Source: Methylocystis sp. ATCC 49242
GTDB lineage: Bacteria; Pseudomonadota; Alphaproteobacteria; Rhizobiales; Beijerinckiaceae
Length of the DNA stretch: 64,000 nt
Direction of reading: 5' to 3'
NCBI RefSeq assembly: GCF_000188155.2
Contig: NZ_KE124774.1
Span: 2,920,356-2,984,355 of the forward strand
Shown: piece by piece, positions 1 through 8,782 of the stretch
Numbering within the stretch: the stretch's first letter is position 1
How the letters are laid out: every line of letters starts with the position of its first letter
Notes under the pieces: generated by a model
The model's input: the letters and a program-made list of their open reading frames with translations, nothing else
What the model was told of the DNA's origin: nothing
The model's database searches: none
Position numbers and translations under genes: made by a program

Positions 1-1410
1 CTCCTCGCCTTCCTTCAGCGAGATAGAGTTGACGACGCCCTTGCCCTGCAGGCATTTCAGGCCCGCCTCGATCACCTCGAACTTGGACGAGTCGACCATC
101 ACCGGCACGCGGGCGATGTCGGGCTCCGCTGCAAGCAGGTTCAGGAAGTCGATCATCGCCTGCTGCGAATCGAGCAGGCCCTCGTCCATGTTGACGTCGA
201 TGACCTGCGCGCCATTGGCGACCTGATCGCGCGCGACGTCGAGCGCCGCCGTGTAATCGCCATTGGTGATGAGCTTGCGGAACTTGGCCGAGCCCGTGAC
301 ATTGGTGCGTTCGCCGACATTGACGAAGGGAATGTCCTTCGTCAGCGCGAAGGGCTCGAGGCCCGAGAGGCGCAGCATCGGCTCGATCTTCGGCACGACG
401 CGCGGCTTCATGCCCTTCACCTTCTGCGCGATGGCGCCGATGTGATCGGGTGTCGTGCCGCAGCAGCCGCCGAGAATATTGACGAGCCCGGCCGAGGCGA
501 ATTCGCCGACGAGCTCCGCCATATATTCGGGGCTCTCGTCATAGAGGCCGAATTCATTCGGCAGGCCGGCGTTCGGGAAGGCGCAGACGCGCGTATCGGC
601 GATACGGCCGATCTCCGCAATATGCTGACGCATCTCGCGGGCGCCCAGCGCGCAGTTGAAGCCAATCGAAAACGGCTTGGCGTGGGCGAGCGAATTCCAG
701 AAGGCGACCGAGGTCTGACCAGAAAGCGTGCGGCCCGAGAGATCGGTGATCGTGCCGGAGATCATGATGGGGAAGCGCGTGCCGACTTCGTCGAAGGCGT
801 CTTCGAGCGCATAGATCGCCGCCTTGGCGTTCAGCGTGTCGAAGATCGTCTCGACGAGCATGATGTCGGCGCCGCCGTCGATGAGGCCGAGCGCGGCTTC
901 CCTATAGGCGGCGCGCAGCTCGTCGAAAGTAACGGCGCGGAAGCCGGGATTCGACACGTCCGGCGAAATGGAGGCGGTGCGGTTCGTCGGACCCATCGAT
1001 CCGGCGACGAAGCGGCGCACGCCGGTCTTCGCCGCGACTTCATCGGCCGCCGCGCGCGCGAGTTTCGCGCCTTCGCGATTGAGCTCGAAGGCGAGATGCT
1101 CGAGGCCATAGTCGGCCTGCGCGATCGTCGTCGAGGAGAAGGTGTTGGTCTCGATGATGTCGGCGCCGGCCTCGAGATACTGGATATGGATCGCCTTGAT
1201 CGCCTCGGGCTGCGTGAGGATCAGGAGGTCATTGTTGCCGCGCAGATCCTTCGGGTGATCCCTGAAGCGCTCGCCGCGGAAATCGCTTTCCTCGAATTTG
1301 TGGCGCTGGATCATCGTGCCCATGGCGCCGTCGAGGATGAGGATGCGGCTCGACGCCGCTTCTTCGAGCGCCTTGAGAATCCTGGGTCCGTAAGCTTTGT
1401 CGAGGGTCAT
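1..1410 (-). CDS. metH: Cobalamin-dependent methionine synthase MetH, N-terminal 470 residues (cut by window edge)
   Basis: MetH transfers the methyl group of 5-methyltetrahydrofolate to homocysteine through bound cobalamin in the cytosol. The visible part opens with [18 protein letters not shown] and [11 protein letters not shown]. It carries the zinc-binding cysteines of the homocysteine domain (GFNCALG and GGCCGTTP motifs). It then enters the pterin-binding domain ([26 protein letters not shown]) and is still open at base 1, so the cobalamin and SAM-reactivation modules lie outside. Its ATG overlaps the metF stop in an ATGA arrangement at 1407-1410, implying translational coupling in the sahR-metF-metH operon. 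Identity is secure. Confidence 0.96.
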   Translation of the reverse strand, partial: MTLDKAYGPRILKALEEAASSRILILDGAMGTMIQRHKFEESDFRGERFRDHPKDLRGNNDLLILTQPEAIKAIHIQYLEAGADIIETNTFSSTTIAQADYGLEHLAFELNREGAKLARAAADEVAAKTGVRRFVAGSMGPTNRTASISPDVSNPGFRAVTFDELRAAYREAALGLIDGGADIMLVETIFDTLNAKAAIYALEDAFDEVGTRFPIMISGTITDLSGRTLSGQTSVAFWNSLAHAKPFSIGFNCALGAREMRQHIAEIGRIADTRVCAFPNAGLPNEFGLYDESPEYMAELVGEFASAGLVNILGGCCGTTPDHIGAIAQKVKGMKPRVVPKIEPMLRLSGLEPFALTKDIPFVNVGERTNVTGSAKFRKLITNGDYTAALDVARDQVANGAQVIDVNMDEGLLDSQQAMIDFLNLLAAEPDIARVPVMVDSSKFEVIEAGLKCLQGKGVVNSISLKEGEE

Positions 1411-2306
1411 GCGTCTACTTTCTCGCGAACGGGACGAACGCCGAGCAGATGGCAAATGGCGAAAACGAGATCTGCGCGGTTGTTGGTGTAAAAGTGAAAT
1501 TCATTGACGCCGGCGCGGGCGAGGCCCATCACCTGCTCGACCGCGGTGGTCGCCGCGACGAGCGCGCGTGTCTCTGGATCCTCGTCGAGACCCTCGAAAC
1601 GCTCGGCGACCCAACGCGGCACGCTCGCGCCGGCCTTTTGCGCAAAGCCGGCAACCTGCCGGAAATTGCGGATCGGCATGATGCCGGGGACGATGGGAAT
1701 CGTGATTCCCCGCGCGCGCGCCCTGTCGAGAAACCGGAAGTAGATGTCGTTGTCGAAGAAGAATTGCGTGATGGCGCGCGTCGCCCCCGCGTCGATCTTC
1801 GACTCCAGCGCGTCGAGATCCTGCTCGATCGAGGCGCTTTCTGGATGGCCTTCGGGATAGGTCGAAACTGAAATCTCGAAATCATGCAGACGGCGAATAC
1901 CGCGCACGAGATCGGAAGACGAGGCGTAGCCATTGGGGTTCGCCTCGAATTTCGTGCCGACGCCCGTCGGCGGATCGCCGCGCAGGGCGACGATGTGACG
2001 GACGCCCGCGTCCCAATAGCCGCGCAGAATTTCATCCGTCTCTTCCTTCGAGGAGGAGACGCAGGTCAGATGCGCGGCGGGCTTCATCTGCGTCTCGCGG
2101 GCGATGCGCGTGACGATGTGATGGGTGCGCTCGCGCGTCGAGCCGCCGGCGCCATAGGTGACGGAGACGAAATGCGGATTGAGCGCGGCGAGCCGCTTCA
2201 CGGTCTCCCAGAGCTGCGTCTCCATCTCCGGCGTCTTCGGCGGGAAGAATTCATAGGAGATGTTGAAGCGACCCCGGGTCGCGGTGGGATGGAGCGCGTT
2301 GAACAT
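1407..2306 (-). CDS. metF: 5,10-methylenetetrahydrofolate reductase MetF
   Basis: A 299-residue FAD enzyme that reduces methylenetetrahydrofolate to 5-methyltetrahydrofolate, the methyl donor used by the adjacent MetH. The N-terminal [14 protein letters not shown] motif holds the catalytic glutamate and VALRGDPP the folate-contacting aspartate. TAHLTC-like ([10 protein letters not shown]) and GIMPI segments complete the TIM barrel. The length equals that of E. coli MetF. I chose the ATG at 2306 (MFNALHP) because it overlaps the stop of the upstream regulator by one base (TGATG) and gives the family length. A longer in-frame reading upstream overlaps sahR and has no family similarity. Confidence 0.96.
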   Translation of the reverse strand: MFNALHPTATRGRFNISYEFFPPKTPEMETQLWETVKRLAALNPHFVSVTYGAGGSTRERTHHIVTRIARETQMKPAAHLTCVSSSKEETDEILRGYWDAGVRHIVALRGDPPTGVGTKFEANPNGYASSSDLVRGIRRLHDFEISVSTYPEGHPESASIEQDLDALESKIDAGATRAITQFFFDNDIYFRFLDRARARGITIPIVPGIMPIRNFRQVAGFAQKAGASVPRWVAERFEGLDEDPETRALVAATTAVEQVMGLARAGVNEFHFYTNNRADLVFAICHLLGVRPVREKVDA

Positions 2307-3319
2307 CAGGCGGTCTCGTAGGAAGAAGCAGGAACGGGATCGGCAATGACGCGCGGGTCGCGCGCGAGCCAGAGAGACACGGTGAGCTTGGCGCCCTCCT
2401 TCGCGTCCGGCGCGAGCTCGCGGTGGAGAATCGTCTCCAGCCCCGCCTGGCGAAGAAGCCCGACGATCTCGCTCTCCGAAAAGCCGAGGCGGCGATGGGC
2501 GTGCTTGTCGCGCAGCGCTTCCTCGTTGTGAGGCGCGAAGTCGACAACGAGCAGTCGGCCGCCGGGCGCGAGCACGCGCGCCGCCTCGCGCAGCGCGCGC
2601 GCGGGATCGTCGAGATAATGCAGCACCTGATGCATGATCGCGAGATCGACCGAATTGCGCTCGATGGGCAGCGCATAGATGTCGCCCTGGCGCAGCTGAA
2701 CATTGCGCAGGCCGGTTTCCTCGAGCCGCCCGCGCGCGACGGCGAGCATGGCCGAGGAGAGATCGACGCCGATGGCGCGCTCGGCGAGCGGGGCAAAAAG
2801 CTCGAGCATGCGGCCCGCCCCGGCGCCGAGATCGACGACGCAGCGGACGGGCCTGTCGCCGACGGCGTCCCGCATCGCCTCCTCGACCAGCGCCTCCGGC
2901 ACATGCAGGGAGCGGATGTCGTCCCATTCGGCGGCGTGGGCGGCGAAATATCGGGCCGCGTTTTCGGCGCGGGCGTGGCGCACCTCGGCGAGACGCGCCT
3001 GATCCTCGGAAAGGATCGAATCATGCTGGTCGAGCCAGGCGACGATGTCGCGGGCGAGCGCGCCGGCGCCGCCGGCCGGGGAGAGCCGGAAAAACGCCCA
3101 GGCCCCCTCGCGACGGCGCTCGACGAGGCCGGCCTCGACAAGGAGCTTGAGATGGCGCGACACGCGCGGCTGCGACTGGCCGAGGATCGTGACGACTTCG
3201 CTGACAGTGAGCTCCGACTGCGCAAGAAGCGCGAGCAGGCGCAGCCGCGTCTCTTCGCCGGCGGCGTTGAGCGCCGCAATCGCCGGCTCCAGCCGTAAGG
3301 TGGTGTTGGGGCCGATCAT
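2306..3319 (-). CDS. sahR: SahR-type regulator: ArsR helix-turn-helix fused to SAM-methyltransferase fold
   Basis: A 337-residue fusion. Residues about 10-95 form an ArsR winged helix (LTVSEVVTILGQSQPRVSRHL, then VEAGLVERRREGAW). Residues about 130-300 form a class I methyltransferase fold with the SAM/SAH site VVDLGAGAGRMLELF. ArsR-methyltransferase fusions upstream of metF/metH in Proteobacteria are SahR, which senses S-adenosylhomocysteine and represses methionine-cycle genes. The operon position here (first gene, coupled to metF) fits that role. The start at 3319 is preceded by GAGG five bases away. An inverted repeat at 3338-3353 is a plausible autoregulatory operator. The family assignment is strong; SAH sensing is inferred. 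Confidence 0.85.
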   Translation of the reverse strand: MIGPNTTLRLEPAIAALNAAGEETRLRLLALLAQSELTVSEVVTILGQSQPRVSRHLKLLVEAGLVERRREGAWAFFRLSPAGGAGALARDIVAWLDQHDSILSEDQARLAEVRHARAENAARYFAAHAAEWDDIRSLHVPEALVEEAMRDAVGDRPVRCVVDLGAGAGRMLELFAPLAERAIGVDLSSAMLAVARGRLEETGLRNVQLRQGDIYALPIERNSVDLAIMHQVLHYLDDPARALREAARVLAPGGRLLVVDFAPHNEEALRDKHAHRRLGFSESEIVGLLRQAGLETILHRELAPDAKEGAKLTVSLWLARDPRVIADPVPASSYETA

Positions 3320-3337
3320 TCAATCCTCACATGAGAC

Positions 3338-3353
3338 ATAAAGATATCTATAT
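3338..3353. promoter_or_regulatory. Candidate SahR operator upstream of sahR-metF-metH
   Basis: The sequence ATAAAGATATCTATAT is a 16-base inverted repeat centred between 3345 and 3346 with seven of eight base pairs matching. It lies 18-34 bases before the sahR ATG. It overlaps a likely minus-strand -10 (TATATA) that sits 16 bases after CTTGCG. An AT-rich palindrome at this position in a GC-rich genome fits the operator of an autoregulated ArsR-type repressor. Binding by SahR is inferred. Confidence 0.55.
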
Positions 3354-3465
3354 ACGTTGATCAATACTCGCGCAAGCGACAAAATTCGTGCTCACGAATT
3401 GGGCGCGCCTGCTTCAACTTGTCACTTGACCAGAATCGAAAGCGGGTTCATCCTTTTCTTATATC

Positions 3466-3840
3466 GCACCTGCCTCCCCCGGTTGGAGACCGAAGGCAGG
3501 GCCGCTCGGGCGGGACCTCGATGCGGACGCGGTATCAGGAACCGCCGTTGGACTCCCCTGTCACCGGCGAGGCCGAAGCAACGATGTTGCGAGAGGAGCA
3601 TGACGCCACCGGGTCAGATCGTTTGACCGGCGTTTGGTTCCGGTCAAGTCGGAAAGCCAGGCTCAGCGCTGCCTGACAAATTCCGAACCGCTCAAATATT
3701 CTCTCCATGACTGAGGACAGCCCGCCACGAAGGCCAAGTAGCGGGCGACCCATGTGAAGCTGGAAAAATCCCAGATACGTTTCCCTAGAGGAAGCAAATC
3801 GGCCCCGTGCGCCTCAGGCGACGGGGCCTTCACTTTTTTC
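3466..3840 (+). ncRNA. Candidate structured RNA (sRNA or degenerate cobalamin-riboswitch-like element)
   Basis: This stretch has no convincing gene but several hairpins on the plus strand. CCTGCCT pairs with AGGCAGG around an inner CGGT/ACCG stem. CCGGGTCA, TGACCGG and CCGGTCA at about 3609-3646 can form two mutually exclusive hairpins. GCCCGC (3720-3725) pairs with GCGGGC (3741-3746), and a Rho-independent terminator ends the block. The order GGAA, CTGTCACCGGCGAG, CATGACGCCACCGG, CAAGTCGGAAAGCC loosely recalls the conserved order of cobalamin riboswitches. The match is too degenerate to call one. The type and boundaries are uncertain. Confidence 0.35.
3802..3840 (+). terminator. Rho-independent terminator
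   Basis: GGCCCCGT (3802-3809) pairs with ACGGGGCC (3822-3829). The intervening bases form an inner CGCC/GGCG stem with a TCA loop, and the hairpin is followed by TTCACTTTTTT. It ends a plus-strand transcript for which no protein gene is visible. This is the best evidence that 3.47-3.84 kb is transcribed as RNA. Confidence 0.7.
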
Positions 3841-4240
3841 ACGCCACTTTGGCCGGAGCGTTCTACGTTTTGCTGGACGCAGCACCGGGCCGGGTGAATC
3901 TTTTTGGCGTTCGTGCGGTTCGATAGATTTTGCAAATCGAACGTTATTACGCGGGATGCCTTCCACGCTGCATTTTCCGGCTGTTTGGCATCCGGCGCCT
4001 CATCCTGATCACAGATGGCTCGATCGGGCCGAAGTCGGTCGAATATGGCGGGCGGCGTCATGCTGGACTCGATCATGGTCTGATCGATCAACGCCGGGCA
4101 TGGCGGATAACGGCATGGCTAGTTGACTCGGCAGAGAGTCGCATTCCATGATACGTGTTGCCGACACTCAATATTCGCGGCGCATGCGGCAAAATCTCAA
4201 AAATTCCAGAAACTTTTACAGCAATAATGGGAATACGGAA
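3841..4240. other. Non-coding leader region before the phosphoesterase gene
   Basis: No credible gene is seen here. The base composition is less GC-rich than the neighbourhood. GTTCGAT (3918-3924) and ATCGAAC (3936-3942) form a seven-base inverted repeat with an 11-base loop. An open frame in phase with the downstream gene begins at 4148. Its 31 extra residues are polar and precede the signal peptide, so I treat them as untranslated. Confidence 0.4.
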
Positions 4241-6307
4241 ATGTCGGTCCAGCTGAATAGCCGTTCTGTGAAAATTTTTGGGGTGATTGCGGCGGCGTGC
4301 ATCGTCGCTTTCGACAGCAGCAGCGCATTGGAATCGGGGGCAGAATCCGCTCGCCACGGCGCGACCCGCACACCAATCGAACATCTTATCGTCGTTGTCG
4401 GCGAGAATCGGGGCTTCGACAATGTGTTCGGCGCCTATGTCCCACCCGATCCGACGCAGACAGTCTGGAATCTGCTGTCGCTGGGGATCGTTGACAGAGC
4501 CGGTTTGCCGGGACCCAATGCGGCGCTCGCGCGACAGCAGCAAGCAACCGACACGAGCTTTTTTCAGCTGGCTCCGACCCGGACCGGCGCGCCGTCGTCC
4601 TTGCCGCAACCCAGCACCACGCTCAACGCGTTGCCGGCCTCGCCCTGTTTACTGTCGCAGCTCTATACGAAGCTCGGCAAAAATCCCTCGGGAGTGCTGT
4701 TTTGCACTGACACCGGCCTGTTGCCGCTCGACCAGATCCTGCTTTCGAAAGGAGGAACCGGTCAGCTGTTCTATGATCCGACGTTGAACGCCTATCCGGT
4801 TCCGGATTGCCGTTATCCGACCCATCTGCCGAACGCCCCCTATTCACTCGTGGGGGCTTCGACATTGAATCATTGCCCGTCGCCTCCCTTCATCAAACCG
4901 GTGATCACGCCTACCCAGTTCAGCGACAACACCGGCGATCCCGTGCACCGCTTTTTTCAGATGTGGCAGCAAAACGATTGTCGCAGTTCCGCGATCTCGA
5001 GAAAAAATCCCAGCGGATGCTTGGGTGATCTCTATGTCTGGGTCGCGACGAGCGTCGGATGGCAAATCACTCGGGACGGAAAACCGCCGACCAACGCCCA
5101 GGCCACGTTCCAGGGCGCGGTCCCGATGGGCTTTTACAACATGGCGGCCGGCGACTACCCGTATTTTCGGTCGCTCGCTGAAAGATACGCGATCAACGAC
5201 AACTACCATCAGTTCATCATGGGCGGGACGGGAGCGAATTCGCAGTCCATCCTGACCGCCGACGTCTACTATTTCACGGACAGCAAAGGGAATCCGGCGA
5301 AGCCTCCAGCGGAGCTGATCGAGAATCCGAACCCCCGGCCCGGCAGCAATAATTTCTATACGCACGCCGCTCCCGGCGCCGTCGACCCGGGCAACACCAG
5401 CACCGGCGGGCTCGTCAATTGCTCCGATATGACGCAACCGGGCGTGAAGGCGATCCGGCAATATCTGAGGTCGCTGCCATACCGGGCGTTCAATGACGGC
5501 AACTGCGCGCCCGGCCGCTATTACCAGGTGGATAATGAGTATCCGAGCTACAACCGCCTCGGCGGCCCGAACACCCTCGGCAATGAATTTCCCGCCGGCC
5601 CCGCCTTCGCGATCGGTCCACAGACGATTCCAACGATCGGCGACACCCTCGCCGCAAAAGGGGTCTCATGGAAATATTACGGCGGCGGCTTCAATCGGGC
5701 TGCCGATCCGCCGCTCGCGAACTCGCTCTATTGCGCAATCTGCAACGGCTTCCAGTATTCGCGCTCGATCATGACCGGTCCGCTGAAGAACAACCTCAAG
5801 GACTTCAACTCGTTCCTCAGCGACGTGCGCGGCGGCGACCTGCCTGCGGTCTCATTCGTCAAACCCGACTTGCTCCTCGACAGTCATCCGGGCACTTCCA
5901 CGCCGCCGCTTTTCGAGGCGTTCGTGAAACGCGTCGTCGAGGCTGTCCAAAAAAATCAGTCGATCTGGCGGAACACCGCGATACTGATCACCTTCGACGA
6001 AGCGGGAGGCTACTATGACTCGGGTTATATCCAGCCGATCGACTTTTTTGGCGACGGGCCGCGCACGGTGATGATCGCGATTTCCCCCTATGCGAAAACC
6101 GGCATGGTCGACCATACTTATTCCGATCACGCATCGATCGTTAAGTTCATCGAGCGCAACTGGAATCTGAAACCGCTGTCGTCACGCAGCCGCGACAATC
6201 TGCCGAATCCGATAGCGCTCCCTTCGGCGCCCTATTTTCCGACCAACAAGCCGGCGATCGGCGATTTGATGAACATGTTCGACTTCCCCCGCGCGTCCGA
6301 GCATTAA
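4241..6307 (+). CDS. Secreted phosphoesterase (phospholipase C / AcpA acid phosphatase family)
   Basis: A 688-residue exported hydrolase of the family that includes phosphatidylcholine phospholipase C and AcpA acid phosphatases. From the ATG at 4241 the product begins with an N-terminal signal peptide (KIFGVIAAACIVAFDSSSA). This is followed by IVVVGENRGFDNVFGAY at residues 50-66, the family metal/nucleophile motif usually written ENRSFD. Later motifs are NDNYHQFIMGGTGANS, ITFDEAGGYYDSGYIQP and DHASIVKFIERNW, in the family order. It is isolated, with no same-strand partner nearby. The AT-richer flanks and less biased codons suggest possible transfer. Substrate (phospholipid or phosphomonoester) cannot be decided from sequence. 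Confidence 0.82.
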   Translation: MSVQLNSRSVKIFGVIAAACIVAFDSSSALESGAESARHGATRTPIEHLIVVVGENRGFDNVFGAYVPPDPTQTVWNLLSLGIVDRAGLPGPNAALARQQQATDTSFFQLAPTRTGAPSSLPQPSTTLNALPASPCLLSQLYTKLGKNPSGVLFCTDTGLLPLDQILLSKGGTGQLFYDPTLNAYPVPDCRYPTHLPNAPYSLVGASTLNHCPSPPFIKPVITPTQFSDNTGDPVHRFFQMWQQNDCRSSAISRKNPSGCLGDLYVWVATSVGWQITRDGKPPTNAQATFQGAVPMGFYNMAAGDYPYFRSLAERYAINDNYHQFIMGGTGANSQSILTADVYYFTDSKGNPAKPPAELIENPNPRPGSNNFYTHAAPGAVDPGNTSTGGLVNCSDMTQPGVKAIRQYLRSLPYRAFNDGNCAPGRYYQVDNEYPSYNRLGGPNTLGNEFPAGPAFAIGPQTIPTIGDTLAAKGVSWKYYGGGFNRAADPPLANSLYCAICNGFQYSRSIMTGPLKNNLKDFNSFLSDVRGGDLPAVSFVKPDLLLDSHPGTSTPPLFEAFVKRVVEAVQKNQSIWRNTAILITFDEAGGYYDSGYIQPIDFFGDGPRTVMIAISPYAKTGMVDHTYSDHASIVKFIERNWNLKPLSSRSRDNLPNPIALPSAPYFPTNKPAIGDLMNMFDFPRASEH

Positions 6308-6366
6308 ACTTTCTAATGGACGCGCCGGGGGCTGGCCGGTTTTGTTCCGAATTCAAGAGGGTTGCC

Positions 6367-6406
6367 GCGAGGCGGATCATGGCGCGAGAGCCATGCTCCG
6401 CCTCGC
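6367..6406. repeat. 17-base inverted repeat (long hairpin)
   Basis: The arm at 6367-6383 (GCGAGGCGGATCATGGC) pairs with 6390-6406 over 17 bases with one mismatch and a six-base loop. It lies 60 bases after the phosphoesterase stop. There is no U-tract on either strand, so it may be a transcript-stabilising hairpin or a dispersed palindrome rather than a classical terminator. Confidence 0.6.
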
Positions 6407-6631
6407 GTCGCATGGGGATGCTTTTGAATCCCTGGACTGTGGTTGTGAAGTTCCCGGCGGGCGGCGCCATGGAATTTCGGCGTCGCTCCGAGGCGGCCTG
6501 CTTTCGCAGGGCGCCGGGGATCCAAGACCCTGCTTACGCATTCGTGGATATTGGCGGCAGTCGCGCGGCTGTCGAAGATCAGCCCGCCCAAAGCCAGGCC
6601 GCTTGGATGAGCGGTGAAACGCCGGCGGCGC

Positions 6632-6662
6632 GAAAAAGGCCGGGCGCGCGAAACGCCCGGCC
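6632..6662 (-). terminator. Rho-independent terminator of the CoA-transferase gene
   Basis: On the minus strand a nine-base stem (6638-6646 with 6654-6662, arms GGCCGGGCG/CGCCCGGCC) is followed by TTTTT. It lies 12 bases beyond the minus-strand stop codon at 6675. The rest of 6308-6637 holds no supported gene. Confidence 0.8.
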
Positions 6663-6674
6663 CGAGGGCGCGGC

Positions 6675-8636
6675 TTAGACTGACGCCTTTTCTTCCTCAT
6701 TGGCCACGACCTGCAGGAAGGTCTCGGCCGCCTCGCGACGCTCGAAGACATGCGGCTGCAGGCCGCGCTTGGCCATCGCCTCCTTCATCTTCATTCGGGC
6801 GAAGGCGCTCGTCGCATAGCGGGTGGTCGTCAGATAATAGTGCTGGCTCAGATATTCGATCATCTCGGCGTAATCGTCGTAAAGCGCCTCGTTGATCCGC
6901 GCGCCGTCGTGGTTGACGACCGAATTGACGCGCTTGCCCACCTTCTGACAGGCGGCGATGAGCGCGTTGCGCATTTCGTCGATGTCCTTCTTCGTGCGCG
7001 CGTTCCAGCCCTCGAGATTGAGGAAGAGAATATTGCGCGCGGCGTCGTAGGTGATGCGCTGATCGAGATTGAGATTGATCAGGTCGTTCAGGAGGCCCAT
7101 CGGCTCGTCGATGAAGATGCGCCTGTCCATCGGCTGCGGGTCGTTGATGATCGGCTTGAAGTCCATGAACGGCAGGATGTGCTTGTCGATGTCGATGCCC
7201 GGCGCGACCTCGATCAGTTCGAGACCCTTGTCCTTGAGCTGGAACACGCAACGCTCGGTCACGTAATAGACCGGCTGCTTGCGCTTCTGGGCGAACTTGC
7301 CGGAGAAGGTGATCTGCTCGACGAAGTTCAGGAACTTCTTGTTGCGGCCTTCCTGCGCAATGTTGACCTTGCCGTCTGCGATCTCGACGCGCAGGCCGCC
7401 ATTGGTGAAAGTGCCGGCGAAGACGACGAGGCGCGCGTTCTGGCTGATGTTGATGAAGCCGCCGCAGCCATTGAGGCGGCCGCCGAATTTCGAGGTGTTG
7501 ACGTTGCCCTGCACGTCGGCCTCCGCCATGCCGAGGCAGGTCATGTCGAGGCCGCCGCCGTCGTAGAAGTCGAACTGCTGGTTCTGCTGGATGATGCAGT
7601 CGGCGTTGGTCGCGGCGCCGAAGCTGGAGCCCGAGGCGAGAACGCCGCCGATGGCGCCGGCTTCCGTCGTCAGCGTGATGTAGGGCGTGACCTTTTCCTC
7701 ATTGGCGACGGCCGAGATGCCCTCCGGCGCGCCGACGCCGAGGTTCACCACGCCGTTCGGCGGCAGCTCGAAGGCGGCGCGGCGCGCGATGACCTTGCGC
7801 TCGTCGAGCGGCATCTTGGCGAGCTTCTCGACGGGGACGCGGACTTCGCCCGCGAGCGCCGGATTGTAGATCACGCCATAGTTCATGCGGTGCATTTCCG
7901 GCGGATCGGCGACGACGACGGCCGACACCAGAACGCCCGGAACGTGCACGTCCTTGGGCTTGATCGAGCCCTGTTCGACGATGCGCTCGACCTGCGCGAT
8001 GACGATGCCGCCATTGTTGTGGGCGGCCATGGCCTGGGCGAGGTTGTCGAGGACCAGCGCCTCCTTCTCCATGCTGATGTTGCCGGAGGGGTCGGCCGAT
8101 GTGCCACGGATGAAGGCGACGTCGATCTTGGTGGCGATATAGAACAACCACTCCTCGCCCTGGATATTATGGTACTTGACCATATCCTCCTTGGTTCGCT
8201 CGTTCACCTTGCCGCCGCCGAAGCGCGGATCGACATAGGTGTAGAGACCGACCTTGGAGAAGAGCCCCGGCTGACCCGAGGCGCAGGCGCGGTAGAGCTG
8301 CGAGATGACGCCCTGCGGCAGGTTGTAGCCGCAGATCTTTTCTTCCTGGGCCGCCTGGGCGACCTTGGGCATGCGTCCGAAATTGGCGGCGATGACCCGG
8401 CGCAGAAGGCCCTCGTGATGGAAGCGGCCGGTGCCGAGGCCCTTGGAGTCGCCGGCGCCGGCGGTCATGATGAGGGTCAGGTCGCGGGGATGCTGGGTCT
8501 CGACGTAGCGCTTCTCCAGCGCGGCGTGCAGGGCCTCCGGGATACAGCTCTGGACGAAGCCCGTGGTGGTCACGACGTCGTTGTCGCGAATGAGCGCAAT
8601 CGCCTCGTCGGCGCTGATGACCTTGTTGTTCGCCAT
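6675..8636 (-). CDS. Fused acyl-CoA:carboxylate CoA-transferase with C-terminal extension
   Basis: A 653-residue family I CoA-transferase of the single-chain YdiF/propionate CoA-transferase type. It moves CoA between acyl-CoA and a free acid such as acetate or acetoacetate. The N-terminal half carries FIRGTSADPSGNIS. The second half holds TLTTEAGAIGGVLASGSSFG with Glu325 as the expected nucleophile. About 130 residues after position 525 exceed the usual 520-530 length. They form an extra domain that may resemble a STAS fold. I chose ATG 8636 (MANNKVIS); a GTG 27 bases upstream is possible. Substrate preference is unknown. Confidence 0.85.
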   Translation of the reverse strand: MANNKVISADEAIALIRDNDVVTTTGFVQSCIPEALHAALEKRYVETQHPRDLTLIMTAGAGDSKGLGTGRFHHEGLLRRVIAANFGRMPKVAQAAQEEKICGYNLPQGVISQLYRACASGQPGLFSKVGLYTYVDPRFGGGKVNERTKEDMVKYHNIQGEEWLFYIATKIDVAFIRGTSADPSGNISMEKEALVLDNLAQAMAAHNNGGIVIAQVERIVEQGSIKPKDVHVPGVLVSAVVVADPPEMHRMNYGVIYNPALAGEVRVPVEKLAKMPLDERKVIARRAAFELPPNGVVNLGVGAPEGISAVANEEKVTPYITLTTEAGAIGGVLASGSSFGAATNADCIIQQNQQFDFYDGGGLDMTCLGMAEADVQGNVNTSKFGGRLNGCGGFINISQNARLVVFAGTFTNGGLRVEIADGKVNIAQEGRNKKFLNFVEQITFSGKFAQKRKQPVYYVTERCVFQLKDKGLELIEVAPGIDIDKHILPFMDFKPIINDPQPMDRRIFIDEPMGLLNDLINLNLDQRITYDAARNILFLNLEGWNARTKKDIDEMRNALIAACQKVGKRVNSVVNHDGARINEALYDDYAEMIEYLSQHYYLTTTRYATSAFARMKMKEAMAKRGLQPHVFERREAAETFLQVVANEEEKASV

Positions 8637-8782
8637 GTCCTTAGGATTCCCTCGTCGCTCCACTCTCTTATGCGGGCGCCCGTCGCGTCGCCGCCCCGGT
8701 GGATGCTGTGCTCAAATGACGGGCGCAAGCGTAGAGACCGCGTTCCGCTTTCGCAATAGCGGCGATCCGCCGCATGCGAAAT

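Noticed and set aside
3530-3665. Cobalamin riboswitch
   Set aside because: The B12 box and the GGGAAGG segment are too degenerate; kept only as one possible reading of the ncRNA candidate.
3357-3676. Small open frames of 70-89 codons on the plus strand
   Set aside because: No ribosome sites, several overlapping frames of similar length, and the DNA is explained better as structured RNA.
4148-4240. Earlier start of the phosphoesterase
   Set aside because: It would place 31 polar residues before the signal peptide and so block export.
6750-8759. Long plus-strand open frame (669 codons) opposite the CoA-transferase
   Set aside because: Antisense frame of a GC-rich gene; composition is Asp/Arg/Gly/Ala rich with no family motif, while the minus-strand product is fully recognisable.
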